From Candidatus Rokuibacteriota bacterium (GTDB lineage: Bacteria > Methylomirabilota > Methylomirabilia > Rokubacteriales > CSP1-6): a stretch of 64,000 nucleotides of DNA. Positions 46,223 through 55,365 of this stretch are shown piece by piece. The DNA lies in contig QHSI01000124.1 in NCBI GenBank assembly GCA_003221515.1, positions 35,807 through 99,806 of the forward strand, read 5' to 3'. The notes beneath the pieces are model-generated. The model did not search any database, was not told the origin of the DNA, and saw nothing but the letters and a program-made list of their open reading frames with translations. Position numbers and translations under genes: made by a program. Numbering within the stretch: position 1 is the first letter of the stretch; every line of letters begins with the position of its first letter.

Positions 46223-47132
46223 AGCGGATGCGCGGATCGATCAGCGCGTAGAGGCAGTCGACCGAGAGGTTCACCACCGCCACCAGCGCGGCGGTCGTGA
46301 GCACCACCGCCTGGATCACGGGAAAATCGCGCGAGCTGATCCCCTCGTAGGCGAGCCGCCCGAGCCCCGGCCAGGCGAACACCGTCTCGACGACGATCGC
46401 CGTCGTCACGAGAATCGAGAAGTAGATGGCCGCGAAGGTGACCACGGGGATCAGCGCGTTCTTCAGCGCGTGGACCCACACGACGCGCGGCTCGATCACG
46501 CCCTTGACGCGCGCGAGCTTCACGTACTCGGAGTCGAGCACCTCGAGCATGCCGGAGCGCAGCAGGCGCATGAGCCCGGCGACGACGAACCACCCGAGCG
46601 TGAGACCCGGCAGCACGTAGCTCGAGAAGCCGTCGACGCCGCCGGCGGGCAGCCACTGCAGGCGTCCGGCCACGAACTCCACGAGGACGATCGCCACCCA
46701 GAACGTCGGCAGCGATTGCCCGAGAACGGCGACGACCTGCGCGGCCCGGTCGATCGCGGTCCCCTTGTTGACCGCGGCCAGCACGCCCAGCGGAAACGCC
46801 ACCAGGATCGTCACGCCCATCGCGAACGTCGCCAGGCGAAGCGAGTTCGGCAGGCGTTCCCGGATCAGCTCGCTGACGGGCCGGCGCGCCCGGATCGATG
46901 TGCCGAAGTCGCCCGTGATCGCCTTGCCGGCGAACGAGAGGTACTGCTCCACGTACGGACGGTCCAGGCCGAGATAGCGCCGGGCGTGCGCGTAGTCCTC
47001 CTCGGTGGCGGACATCGGCAGGATCAGGTGAAGCGGATCGCCGGTGGTTCTGGCCAGGACGAAGACGACCACCGAGAGGATGGCCAGGGCCACCAGCGAC
47101 TGCACGAGGCGCGAGAGCACGAAGCGGAGCAT
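46212..47132 (-). CDS. dppB: Peptide ABC transporter permease (DppB type)
   Basis: 306 aa from the ATG at 47132; an in-frame GTG at 47171 would add 13 residues. The start MLRFVLSRLVQSLVALAILSV and the later YVKLARVKGVIEPRVVWVHALKNALIP (EAA loop) are typical of DppB. The DFGTSIRARRPVSELI block is also conserved. It lies between the binding protein and dppC. Confidence 0.92.
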   Translation of the reverse strand: MLRFVLSRLVQSLVALAILSVVVFVLARTTGDPLHLILPMSATEEDYAHARRYLGLDRPYVEQYLSFAGKAITGDFGTSIRARRPVSELIRERLPNSLRLATFAMGVTILVAFPLGVLAAVNKGTAIDRAAQVVAVLGQSLPTFWVAIVLVEFVAGRLQWLPAGGVDGFSSYVLPGLTLGWFVVAGLMRLLRSGMLEVLDSEYVKLARVKGVIEPRVVWVHALKNALIPVVTFAAIYFSILVTTAIVVETVFAWPGLGRLAYEGISSRDFPVIQAVVLTTAALVAVVNLSVDCLYALIDPRIRYVR

Positions 47133-47177
47133 GTCACGAGACCGGAGGAGCCTCGACGGCCCCTCCGGCACCCACGG

Positions 47178-48749
47178 CTACTTCTTGCCCGACGCCAGCT
47201 CGTCGAAGAAGAGGTCGTACATGACCGAGCCCGGATTCCACTTGCCGAGCGTCTTGGACGCGGCGTACGGCGAGTGGAGGTACACCACGGGGACGCCGTA
47301 GTGCTCGCTGCGCAGCCGCGTGAAGATGTTGCGCATCAGCGAGCTGATCTTGTCCTTGTCGGTCTGCCGCGTGATCTGGGCGATCATGCCGTCGATCTCC
47401 ACGTCGTTGACGGTGTCGTTGGCCTTGGACGGCCCGTAGGCCTGCTTCTCGAGGATCGCGTAGGTGCCGATCCAGTCGCGATTGGCGATGTTGTAGTAGC
47501 CGACGGCGCCGGGAGCCTTGCGGTCAACCCACAGCTTGCGGAACGCGGGGTAGTCGACGGGAATCAGCTTCGCCTTGACCCCGATCTTCTGCCAGTAGCC
47601 GGCTACCGCCTCGGCGAACGCCTTGCCCTCGGGGAGCCCCGGCAGCTGGAATGCGTAGACGTCGAGGGCGAAGCCGTTCGGGTGCCCCGCGTCGGCCAGG
47701 AGCTTCCTGGCGCGCGCGGGATCGTGCGCGTACGCCATCTCCGGCGTCACCTTGAAGCCGATGTCACGGAACGACCACGAGAGCCCCATCGGGATCGACG
47801 CGGGGTCGGCCTTGCCGGCGAAGATGGCCTGCGCGATCTCCGCCCGGTTGACGGCCAGGTTCAACGCCTCGCGCACGCGCCTGTCCTTCATCGGGGCCGG
47901 CCAGCCGTCCTGATCCAGGACGAACCACATGTGGAGGATCGCTTCCTCCCGCCGGACGTGAATCGGGAACCCCTCGCCCTCCAGCTCCTTCACGCGCTCG
48001 CGGCTCACGTCGGCGACGTCGGCTTCGCCGCGTCGCAGGATCGCGATCCTGGTCGCCTCCTCCGGAACCAGCTTGAACGTGACCGTCTTGAATCGCGGCG
48101 TGCCGATGCGCCAGTGATTGTCGACGGCGGCCAGCTTGATGTGCGAACCCGTCACCTGCTCGACGAAACGGAACGGGCCGCTGCCCACCGGTTTGCGGGC
48201 GAACGCGTCGTCGCCGTTGGCCTCGATGTACTTCTTCGGGAGCACCATGCCCTCCGTCGACAGCGAGCGGGACAGGTATGTCGGGATGATCAGCGTCGGG
48301 TCCTTGGTGACGATCACGACTCGGTCGGGCGCCGGCGTCTCGATGTCGGCGATCAGCGTGCGGAGCGGCCCCGCGTAGCCGGTGGTGGAGCGCTTGCTGA
48401 TGGCGCGCTGGAGGCTGAACTTGACGTCCTCGGACGTGAGCTCCTCGCCGGTGTGGAACTTCACTCCCTTGCGGAGGTGGAAGGTCCAGCGCTTGTGGTC
48501 GGCCGAGGCTTCCCAGCGCGTCGCGATCCCGCCTTCCTTCGACGGCTGGCCGTCCGGCGTGGTCCCGACGAGGTAGTCGAACATCAGCGACAGGTAGTAC
48601 TTGACGATGTGGCCACCGAGGACGGGATCGAGCACCTCCGTGGAGAAGCTCGACAGGGCGACGGTGAGCTCGGTCTTGCTTTGCGCTGACGCCGGGCCGC
48701 TCAGAAGGGCCAGGACCATCAGCGTTGCGATTTTGACGGATAACTTCAT
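47178..48749 (-). CDS. dppA: Peptide-type ABC substrate-binding protein of the Dpp operon
   Basis: 523 aa with a signal peptide ending SGPASAQ. SBP_bac_5 motifs include KEGGIATRWEASADHKRWTF and RKGVKFHTGEELTSEDVKFS. It has the same order as its paralogues but clearly different ligand-lobe sequence. As first gene of dppABC-oxidase-dppDF-MFS it is the cognate receptor. GGAGCC precedes the ATG at 48749. Confidence 0.92.
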   Translation of the reverse strand: MKLSVKIATLMVLALLSGPASAQSKTELTVALSSFSTEVLDPVLGGHIVKYYLSLMFDYLVGTTPDGQPSKEGGIATRWEASADHKRWTFHLRKGVKFHTGEELTSEDVKFSLQRAISKRSTTGYAGPLRTLIADIETPAPDRVVIVTKDPTLIIPTYLSRSLSTEGMVLPKKYIEANGDDAFARKPVGSGPFRFVEQVTGSHIKLAAVDNHWRIGTPRFKTVTFKLVPEEATRIAILRRGEADVADVSRERVKELEGEGFPIHVRREEAILHMWFVLDQDGWPAPMKDRRVREALNLAVNRAEIAQAIFAGKADPASIPMGLSWSFRDIGFKVTPEMAYAHDPARARKLLADAGHPNGFALDVYAFQLPGLPEGKAFAEAVAGYWQKIGVKAKLIPVDYPAFRKLWVDRKAPGAVGYYNIANRDWIGTYAILEKQAYGPSKANDTVNDVEIDGMIAQITRQTDKDKISSLMRNIFTRLRSEHYGVPVVYLHSPYAASKTLGKWNPGSVMYDLFFDELASGKK

Positions 48750-48794
48750 GGTGGCTCCTCGTTTTCGGAAGATGGCCGCGATGGTAGCACGAGG

Positions 48795-49940
48795 CTACGC
48801 GTCGAATCGGGCGCGGAGGTGGGGCGGCAGCAGCGGGCAGGCCTCGGTCGGGCGCGCGAAAAGCCGAAGCCGCACGCGCGCTACGGCGTCGTAGCCGAGG
48901 TCACGCAGCGGCGCAGGCACGGCGCGAAGGACGAGCGCGAGCGCGCGCCAGAGACCGCCCAGGCACGCGGCGATGTGCAGCACCGCGGCCGAGCGAGCGA
49001 GCCGGGCCCCGTCGGCGCGCACGACCAGCAGGCTGTCCGGAAGCCCCGCCCTCGCGCCGGCGGGTATCTCTCGCTCGAACGCCGCGCCGCCGAGCGGCGC
49101 CACGCGAAACGCGTTCCCGGTGCGATCTTCGGCCAGGACGAAGCGCACCGCGCGATGGCAGAGGCCGCACGAGCCGTCGTAGAAGAGTCGCTCCGGCGCC
49201 GGCGCGCCGCGCGGTCGAATCCACCCCGGATCGAGCGTGAGCAGATGCAGCAGCGCCAGCCCCGGGCCCGCATCGGCGACGCCGATCAGCGCGTTCGGGG
49301 CCAGACCCACGACGAGCGTCGCGAGCCAGAGCCACGGACGGAGCGGCGCGACGAGCGCCAGCGGCGCGAACAGAAGCTCGAGGGCGGACACAGTCCAGAC
49401 GCCATCGACCCACGACCGGCTCAAGAGCTTCGCGTAGCCACCCGCGCTGTAGCCGAAGGCCATCACGATCCACGCGGCGGCGAAGATCAGGGGCGGCATC
49501 CGCCAGGCACCGGCGGGATCGACGCGGCCGAGCGCCGCCACGCTTCCGTACGGCGCGGGCGGCAGGCACGCGTGCACCAGCAGGAGCCAGCCGGCAAAGG
49601 GCAGCCAGGCGCTCGCGACCAGCGGGCTGCGCACGAAGAAGCAAGCGCCGAGGTAGCTGAGGCCGACGGCCGCCGTGCGGTCCCACCACCCGACGGCGAG
49701 CAGCAGGCTGAGCGCCGCGCAGACGACGAGCACCGTGATGGCCGCCCCGGGCGAGCTCCACACGTCCAGCACGTTCGGGAAGACGCGCGCGAGAGGGCGC
49801 GAGCGCGCGTCGGGCAGGAGCGCGACACGCGAGAAGCTCTCGGCGCCCCATCCGATCGTTCTCAAGAATTGCGCGCAGAGCACCACACCGAAGATCGCGC
49901 GAACGACGCTGTATTGCCCGCCCGTCCAGCCGTTGGTCAC
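48795..49940 (-). CDS. HTTM-like membrane protein fused to a C-terminal DCC thiol-disulfide oxidoreductase domain
   Basis: 381 aa from a GTG at 49940. The first 240 residues hold seven or more hydrophobic helices like HTTM/vitamin-K-carboxylase-type membrane domains. From about 245 a thioredoxin-like DCC (DUF393) domain follows with FYDGSCGLCHRAVRF (CxxC), then LLVVRADGARLARSAAVLHI and the terminal ACPLLPP motif. Such fusions probably handle membrane-coupled redox chemistry; no substrate is known. Confidence 0.78.
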   Translation of the reverse strand: MTNGWTGGQYSVVRAIFGVVLCAQFLRTIGWGAESFSRVALLPDARSRPLARVFPNVLDVWSSPGAAITVLVVCAALSLLLAVGWWDRTAAVGLSYLGACFFVRSPLVASAWLPFAGWLLLVHACLPPAPYGSVAALGRVDPAGAWRMPPLIFAAAWIVMAFGYSAGGYAKLLSRSWVDGVWTVSALELLFAPLALVAPLRPWLWLATLVVGLAPNALIGVADAGPGLALLHLLTLDPGWIRPRGAPAPERLFYDGSCGLCHRAVRFVLAEDRTGNAFRVAPLGGAAFEREIPAGARAGLPDSLLVVRADGARLARSAAVLHIAACLGGLWRALALVLRAVPAPLRDLGYDAVARVRLRLFARPTEACPLLPPHLRARFDA

Positions 49941-50062
49941 AGATAGAGGGCGCGGGAGCCGGGGAAGCCACCCGCCCGTGCCGGCGCGAGTCTAGAGCGC
50001 GCACCGCGAGGGGTCAATCGCATACAATGCACGCCACTCTGATCCCGACGGAGGACCAGGAT

Positions 50063-50506
50063 ATGGCCGAGCTGACCCTGAAGCTCGCGATGACGATCGT
50101 CGAGGCCGCGCTGCGCAAGGCGCGCGAGACCAGCTGCGCGCCGCTGGCGGTGGCCGTGCTCGACGCCGGGGGACATCTGAAGGCATTCGCCCGAGAGGAC
50201 GGCGCGGGGATCATCCGCCCGCAGATCGCCCTGGGGAAGGCGTGGGGGGCGCTCGGGATGGGCGTGGGCTCGCGCATGCTGGCCCGGCGCGTGGTCGATC
50301 AGCCCCAGCAGCAGGCGTTTTTCACGGCGCTGAACGCCATGTCCGACGGCCGCGTCGTTCCGGCGGCCGGCGGTGTGCTGATCCGGGAGGGCGCCGGGGG
50401 CCCGGTGATCGGCGCCGTCGGGATCTCCGGCGACATCTCGGATAAGGACGAGGCGTGCGCCGTGGCGGGCATCGCCGCCGCCAAGCTGATCGGCGACACC
50501 GGGTAG
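50063..50506 (+). CDS. GlcG/HbpS-family protein
   Basis: 147 aa from the ATG at 50063, preferred because GGAGG (50050-50054) lies eight bases upstream; an in-frame ATG at 50027 lacks one. The family core is visible as APLAVAVLDAGGHLKAFAREDGA, the IALGKAWGALGMG helix and GGVLIREGAGGPVIGAVGISG. HbpS-type members bind heme, and GlcG is found beside glycolate oxidase genes, which here lie 22 kb away. A TACAAT box at 50023-50028 may be its -10. Confidence 0.85.
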   Translation: MAELTLKLAMTIVEAALRKARETSCAPLAVAVLDAGGHLKAFAREDGAGIIRPQIALGKAWGALGMGVGSRMLARRVVDQPQQQAFFTALNAMSDGRVVPAAGGVLIREGAGGPVIGAVGISGDISDKDEACAVAGIAAAKLIGDTG

Positions 50507-50533
50507 CCCCGCGGGCGCGTCGTCTCGCGAGGG

Positions 50534-51361
50534 CTAGCCCTTGACGGCGCCGGCGGCCAAGCCCTGGACCACGAATCGCTGGGCCAGGAAGTAGAGGATC
50601 GCGATGGGCACCGAGGCGAGGACGGCGCCCGCCATGAGCTGGCCCCAGATGTACTGATCGCCCACCACCATCATCGAGAGCTTGATCGGGATCGTCATCG
50701 TGGTGTGGTCGCTGGTGAAGACCAGGGCCAGGAGGAACTCGTTCCAGGCCAGCGTGAACGAGAAGATGGCGGACGCGACGATGCCCGGCGCGGACAGCGG
50801 GAAGAGGATGCGGAACAGCGCGCCGATCTTGGAGCAGCCGTCGACCATCGCGTGCTCTTCCAGCTCGGGCGGAATACTCCTGAAGTAGCCCATCAGCATC
50901 CACGTGCAGAACGGTACCGTGAACGAGAGATAGGTCAGCATGAGCGACTTCAGCGTGTTGCCGAGGCCCATCGCGACCACGATCGTGTAGAGCGGGATGA
51001 ACAGCATCGCCGTCGGCAACAGGTACTTGAACAGGATGAGGCGTCCCACCCACTCCCGCCCCCAGTAGCGGTACCGGACGATGCTGAAGGCGGCGAACGC
51101 GCTCACCACCACGGTGACCGCGGTCGTCGTCGTCGCCACCACAAAACTGTTCCGGATATTGGTCAGGAGATCTTCGCGCGTGATGACGCGGACGAAGTGC
51201 TGGAGGGTGGGCCGGGTCGGCAGGTAGCTGAAGTCCTCGTACAAGTCCTTGTTCGACTTGAGCGCGGTCGCCACCATCCAGAAGAGCGGCACCGCCACCA
51301 GGAAGACGAAGATCGCCAGCAGCGCGTAGGTGGTGACTCGGATCGAGAGCGACTCATGCAT
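50534..51361 (-). CDS. Sugar-type ABC transporter permease (MalG/UgpE family)
   Basis: 275 aa with six membrane helices. The EAA loop reads EEHAMVDGCSKIGALFRILFPLSAPGI. The N terminus TTYALLAIFVFLVAVPLFWMVATALKSN is typical of MalG-type permeases. It works with the permease 15 bases upstream and the Tat-exported binding protein. No ATPase gene is nearby, so a shared MsmX-like ATPase is likely. Confidence 0.9.
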   Translation of the reverse strand: MHESLSIRVTTYALLAIFVFLVAVPLFWMVATALKSNKDLYEDFSYLPTRPTLQHFVRVITREDLLTNIRNSFVVATTTTAVTVVVSAFAAFSIVRYRYWGREWVGRLILFKYLLPTAMLFIPLYTIVVAMGLGNTLKSLMLTYLSFTVPFCTWMLMGYFRSIPPELEEHAMVDGCSKIGALFRILFPLSAPGIVASAIFSFTLAWNEFLLALVFTSDHTTMTIPIKLSMMVVGDQYIWGQLMAGAVLASVPIAILYFLAQRFVVQGLAAGAVKG

Positions 51362-51376
51362 GGTGCTCTCTCCTCC

Positions 51377-52318
51377 TCACGCGTTGGCCTTCTTCTGCAG
51401 GAGCATGGTCACCACCAGCACGAGGCCAACCAGCAGCGGCAGGAAGAGGGTGGAGACGGCCGCCGCCTCGCCGAGGCGGAGGTTCATGATCCCCATCACG
51501 TACACGAGCATCGTGTAGACCATGGTGGCGTCCGACGGGCCGCCGCCCGTCAGCAGATAGATCGGCTCGAACGCGTTCGCGGTCTGGATCGTCGTCAGCA
51601 GCAGGACCACGCCGATGATGTGGTAGAGCCCGGGCAAGGTGATGTGGCGGAACTGCCGGATCCTCGAGGCGCCGTCGACCTGCGCGGAGTCGTAGAGCTC
51701 CTGCGAGATGGTCTGCATCCCGGCCAGGAACGAGATCGCGTAGAACGGGAAATTCCGCCAGGCGTGGGCGACGACGACGGAGCCCATGGCCGTGCTGCGG
51801 TCGGACAGGAAGGCGATCGGGCTCGCGATCACCCCGATGTCGAGCAGCGCGTAGTTGATCAACCCGGCCAGCGGGTCGTAGAGCCAGCGCCAGACCAGGT
51901 ACACGACGAACGCCGGCATGACCCAGGGGAGGAGCAGGAAGGCGCGGAAGAAGTTACGCGCGCGGATCCGCTGGTTGAGCACGAGGGCCACCGCCATGCC
52001 GAGCACGAACTTGATGGCCACCGCGCTCACGGTGAAGACGATCGTGTTCGTGACGGCGGCGCTGAACTGCGGCCAGCTGAGGACGTAGATGAAGTTCCGC
52101 AGGCCGACGTACTGCCCGGGCGAGCCCACGGTCTTGTCGGAGAACGCCAACCAGATCGCGTAGCAGAACGGGTACAGCACGAGCCCGAGCAAGAGCAGCA
52201 GGGTCGGCGCCAGGAGCGCCATGCCGCCGAGCGACTCGCGCGTGCGCACGGACGGCCAGCGCGTCGGTCTCGCCGATGTGGGGAGCGCGACCGCGACAGA
52301 GCGGTGGCGGATGGCCAC
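51377..52318 (-). CDS. Sugar-type ABC transporter permease (MalF/UgpA family)
   Basis: 313 aa. Its EAA loop is ELYDSAQVDGASRIRQFRHITLPGL, and it has the usual six helices plus an N-terminal extension. It sits ten bases after the binding-protein gene and 15 before the partner permease. The substrate is probably a sugar or sugar-like polyol; this is inferred from family only. Confidence 0.9.
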   Translation of the reverse strand: MAIRHRSVAVALPTSARPTRWPSVRTRESLGGMALLAPTLLLLLGLVLYPFCYAIWLAFSDKTVGSPGQYVGLRNFIYVLSWPQFSAAVTNTIVFTVSAVAIKFVLGMAVALVLNQRIRARNFFRAFLLLPWVMPAFVVYLVWRWLYDPLAGLINYALLDIGVIASPIAFLSDRSTAMGSVVVAHAWRNFPFYAISFLAGMQTISQELYDSAQVDGASRIRQFRHITLPGLYHIIGVVLLLTTIQTANAFEPIYLLTGGGPSDATMVYTMLVYVMGIMNLRLGEAAAVSTLFLPLLVGLVLVVTMLLQKKANA

Positions 52319-52328
52319 GCTGACGCCC

Positions 52329-53636
52329 CTACACGGCGTACTTCGAGTAGATCTTGCCGAGGACGTCGAGCGCTTCGACGAAGGCTTTGTCGCGCGACCA
52401 GTTGTCGACGACGAGCCGCTGGAGCATCCGCGAGATCGTCGTGTTGGTGTGCTGCTCGCGCCACGCGTCGTTGAAGACGTCAGGATAGCCCTGGGGCTCG
52501 CCGCGAAGCGACAGGTCGATCAGGCCCTTCATGAACGGCTTCTTCTTCCACACGTCGAACCCGAGGTACGCCTTGAGCACCGGACCCCACTGGCTGACGC
52601 CGTGCTCGCGGTCCATCTTGCCCGGCTCCATCGAGTCCCACAGGAACTGCTTCGCGAGGTCCGGGACCTTCGTGTACTTCATGATCGCGCGTGAGCCGAA
52701 CGTGACCGGCTGGATGAGCCCCTTGGGTCCTTTGGGATACGTGTAGTGTCCGGTCTTCGCCAGGAGCTCGGGATTGTTCTCCTCCAGCCACAGCGAGAGT
52801 GTGATCGGATTGAGGATGAACACGGCCTTGCCGGACTGGTAGGTGGAGTTGTTCATCGTGTTGTCCCAGGTCGTGACCCCGGGCGGCAGCACGCCCGCCT
52901 TCCAGACCTCGGTGAAGAAGTCGAGGAATTCCCACACCTGCGGCTTGTAGTCACCGAGGACGATCCGCTTGCCCTTCTCGTCGGCCAGTCGCGCGCCGTA
53001 GCTCTTCATCATGTCTTCCCAGACCTGGGAGTCGGTCTGGTTGCTGACGGGGATCCCCATCCCGAAGATCCGCGGCAGCTTCTGGGCCTTCTTGGCGTAG
53101 GCCAGCATGTCGACCCACGTGGCCGGGGGCGGCGTGAGACCGGCCTCCTTCACGAGATCGTCCCGGGACATCAGCATGAAGCCCTGGAAGCCGTACATGA
53201 TGTGGTGGACCCGTCCGTCGGGCTCCAGCATGATCTTCGGCGAGTTGCCGACCCATCCGCCGTACGTCTTCTCCAGCTTCTTGTAGATGTCGGTGACGTC
53301 GAGGAGCTGCCCGCGGGCCCGCAGCTCGACCGCGTCGGACTCGATGATGTCCGGCGTGGCCTTGGCCTCGATCGCGGCGGTGATCTTGGGCAGGAACTCC
53401 TTGAGCGGCACCATGGAGATCTGGAGGTCGACGTTGTTCTTCTTCGCCCACTCCTGGGCGAAGTTGGCCCGCGCGTCGTCGCTCGACTTCAGGAACTGGT
53501 AGCACCAGTAGACGAGCTTCGGGCGCTGGGCCAGGGCCGGCGTGCCGAAGGGCCGCGTGGCGCCGGCGCCGACCGCGACCGCGGCGGAGGTCTTGAGAAA
53601 TTGACGGCGGGTAGGACGGATCGCGGGCCGTGCCAT
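52329..53636 (-). CDS. Family 1 ABC solute-binding protein with Tat signal
   Basis: 435 aa. The N terminus RRQFLKTSAAVAVGAGA is a twin-arginine signal, so the protein is exported folded. The mature part shows family 1 features such as NVDLQISMVPLKEFLPKITAAIEAKATPDI and a hinge near SGKAVFILNPITLS. First gene of a three-gene sugar-type ABC operon. Confidence 0.9.
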   Translation of the reverse strand: MARPAIRPTRRQFLKTSAAVAVGAGATRPFGTPALAQRPKLVYWCYQFLKSSDDARANFAQEWAKKNNVDLQISMVPLKEFLPKITAAIEAKATPDIIESDAVELRARGQLLDVTDIYKKLEKTYGGWVGNSPKIMLEPDGRVHHIMYGFQGFMLMSRDDLVKEAGLTPPPATWVDMLAYAKKAQKLPRIFGMGIPVSNQTDSQVWEDMMKSYGARLADEKGKRIVLGDYKPQVWEFLDFFTEVWKAGVLPPGVTTWDNTMNNSTYQSGKAVFILNPITLSLWLEENNPELLAKTGHYTYPKGPKGLIQPVTFGSRAIMKYTKVPDLAKQFLWDSMEPGKMDREHGVSQWGPVLKAYLGFDVWKKKPFMKGLIDLSLRGEPQGYPDVFNDAWREQHTNTTISRMLQRLVVDNWSRDKAFVEALDVLGKIYSKYAV

Positions 53637-53731
53637 CGAAATCCTCCTGCGTCACGCCGACCGCGCGACGCTGCTCTGTCACGCCAGGACGGAGCTCAAC
53701 GGGACACTACGGGTACGGCATGTGATGGCAG

Positions 53732-53760
53732 ACTATGCGCCCGCGGGCGGGCTCGGTCAA
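53732..53760 (-). promoter_or_regulatory. Candidate promoter of the sugar ABC operon
   Basis: On the minus strand TTGACC (53755-53760), a 17-nt spacer and CATAGT (53732-53737) lie about 95 bases upstream of the binding-protein gene. Both hexamers are imperfect. Confidence 0.4.
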
Positions 53761-53812
53761 GCCGACGCCCGCGTCAGAGCAGGGAATCGCGGCGATCGAG
53801 CGGCGGATCTCT

Positions 53813-55363
53813 CTACTCGAGAGCGTCGGGAGCGACGCGAGCCCGTAGGCGCAGAGCATTCCGGTCGGTCTTCCCGGCCGGCGTCTTCGGCAGCTCCGCC
53901 ACCAGCTCGACCAGCCGCGGATACTCGTGCTGGCTGAGCCGCGTCTTGACGAGCTCCTGCAGCTCGCGGGCGAGCTCGGGGTCGCGGCGATCCGACACGA
54001 TGAAGGCCTTGGGTACGAGGCCGCGCCGCCGATCGGCGACACCGACGACCGCCGCCTCACGCACGTCGGGGTGCTTCAGCAGCGCGTCTTCGATCTCCAC
54101 CGCGCTCATCGTCCAGCCCGCCGAGATGATCACGTCGTCGGAGCGGCCGCCGTGGTGGAAGTATCCGTCCGCGTCGATCCAGCCCCGATCCTTGACGGGA
54201 AACCACGCGCCCTTGCGCCGCACCGCGATCTCGCCGGGCTGACCGGGCCCGAGCGGCTGCCCGTCGGCGCCGACGATCGCCACCTCCCAGCCCGGCGCCG
54301 GCTTGCCGAGCGTGCCCGGGCGCACCTCGAAGTCCGAGAAGCCGGGATAGTTCACGATGATGACGCCGACCTCGGTGCTGCCATACATGCCGCACGGGCG
54401 CCGGCCGACCGTCTGCTCGAGCCACTCGAACGTGCCCGAGTCCATCGGCTCGCCGGTGAACGAGAGCTTCCGCAGCGAGCGCGCGCCGGCGGCGGTCAGC
54501 CCCGCTTCGCGCAGCATCCGGTACACCGTGGGCGCCGCCGCGAGGTTGGTGATCTCGAACTCGGCGAGCGCCTCCAGCACGCGCGCGCCGTGGAACTTTC
54601 CCGCGTAGCTGCCGACGGGAATCCCGAGCGCGAGCGGCGCGATCGTGCCGTGCCAGAGGCCGTGGCCCCACGCGGGCGAGGACGGGCAGAAGTACCGGTC
54701 GCCTCGCTCGAGGCCCACGCCGTAGAGCGCGGCGACCATCACCGTGATCACCGCGCGATGGGTGTGACGGATCGCCGCCGGCAGCGCGCGGGTCGTGCCC
54801 GACGTGTACTGGAACACCGCGAGGTCGCCGGCCCCGGTGCTCGGCGCGTAGCGATCGCGCTCGCCGGCCAGGCGCTCGTCCACCTCGTCGGCGCCCAGCA
54901 CGACGAGATGGGGGAACCGCGTGCGCCAGCGCTCGGCCTCGCGCTCCACGAGCAGCACCCGCGGGCGACAGTCGTCGACGCGGAGCGCGACCCCGTCGGG
55001 CCCGAAGAGCGTGAACAGCGGCACCGCGATCGCGCCGCGCTTGAGCGTGCCGAAGAGCGCGCCGTAGAAGGACAGCGACGGCTCCAGCATGATGGCGACC
55101 CGGTCGCCGCGCTGCACGCCCAGACGCTCCAGGAGGTTCGCGAACCGCGACGACCATGCCGAGAGCTCGCCGAAGCTGGCCTCCTCGGTCCGTCCGTCCG
55201 CGTGCTTGATGCGCAGCGCGGTTCCCCGGTCGACGTGCCGGTCGACGCACTCGTGGGCGAGGTTGAGGCGCTCGCGATCACCGTCGAAGATGTCCCACAG
55301 CGCGTCCCAGCGGAAGGCGCGGAGCGCCTCGGGATAGCTGCGGATCTCGAGCAGCCGCGACAC
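53813..55363 (-). CDS. Acyl-CoA synthetase / AMP-binding enzyme
   Basis: 516 aa from the GTG at 55363. It belongs to the ANL superfamily, which activates carboxylic acids through an acyl-adenylate. The A3 loop reads FQYTSGTTRALPAAI, so the usual GxPKG end is replaced. The later GMYGSTEVG, DRGWIDADGYFHHGGRSDDVI and the A10 lysine motif TPAGKTDRNALR are intact. The variant loop, together with PSSPAWGHGLWHG, marks an acetyl-CoA-synthetase-like subfamily. It starts two bases after the MaoC-type gene, so the two are coupled. Confidence 0.85.
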   Translation of the reverse strand: MSRLLEIRSYPEALRAFRWDALWDIFDGDRERLNLAHECVDRHVDRGTALRIKHADGRTEEASFGELSAWSSRFANLLERLGVQRGDRVAIMLEPSLSFYGALFGTLKRGAIAVPLFTLFGPDGVALRVDDCRPRVLLVEREAERWRTRFPHLVVLGADEVDERLAGERDRYAPSTGAGDLAVFQYTSGTTRALPAAIRHTHRAVITVMVAALYGVGLERGDRYFCPSSPAWGHGLWHGTIAPLALGIPVGSYAGKFHGARVLEALAEFEITNLAAAPTVYRMLREAGLTAAGARSLRKLSFTGEPMDSGTFEWLEQTVGRRPCGMYGSTEVGVIIVNYPGFSDFEVRPGTLGKPAPGWEVAIVGADGQPLGPGQPGEIAVRRKGAWFPVKDRGWIDADGYFHHGGRSDDVIISAGWTMSAVEIEDALLKHPDVREAAVVGVADRRRGLVPKAFIVSDRRDPELARELQELVKTRLSQHEYPRLVELVAELPKTPAGKTDRNALRLRARVAPDALE

Positions 55364-55365
55364 GC

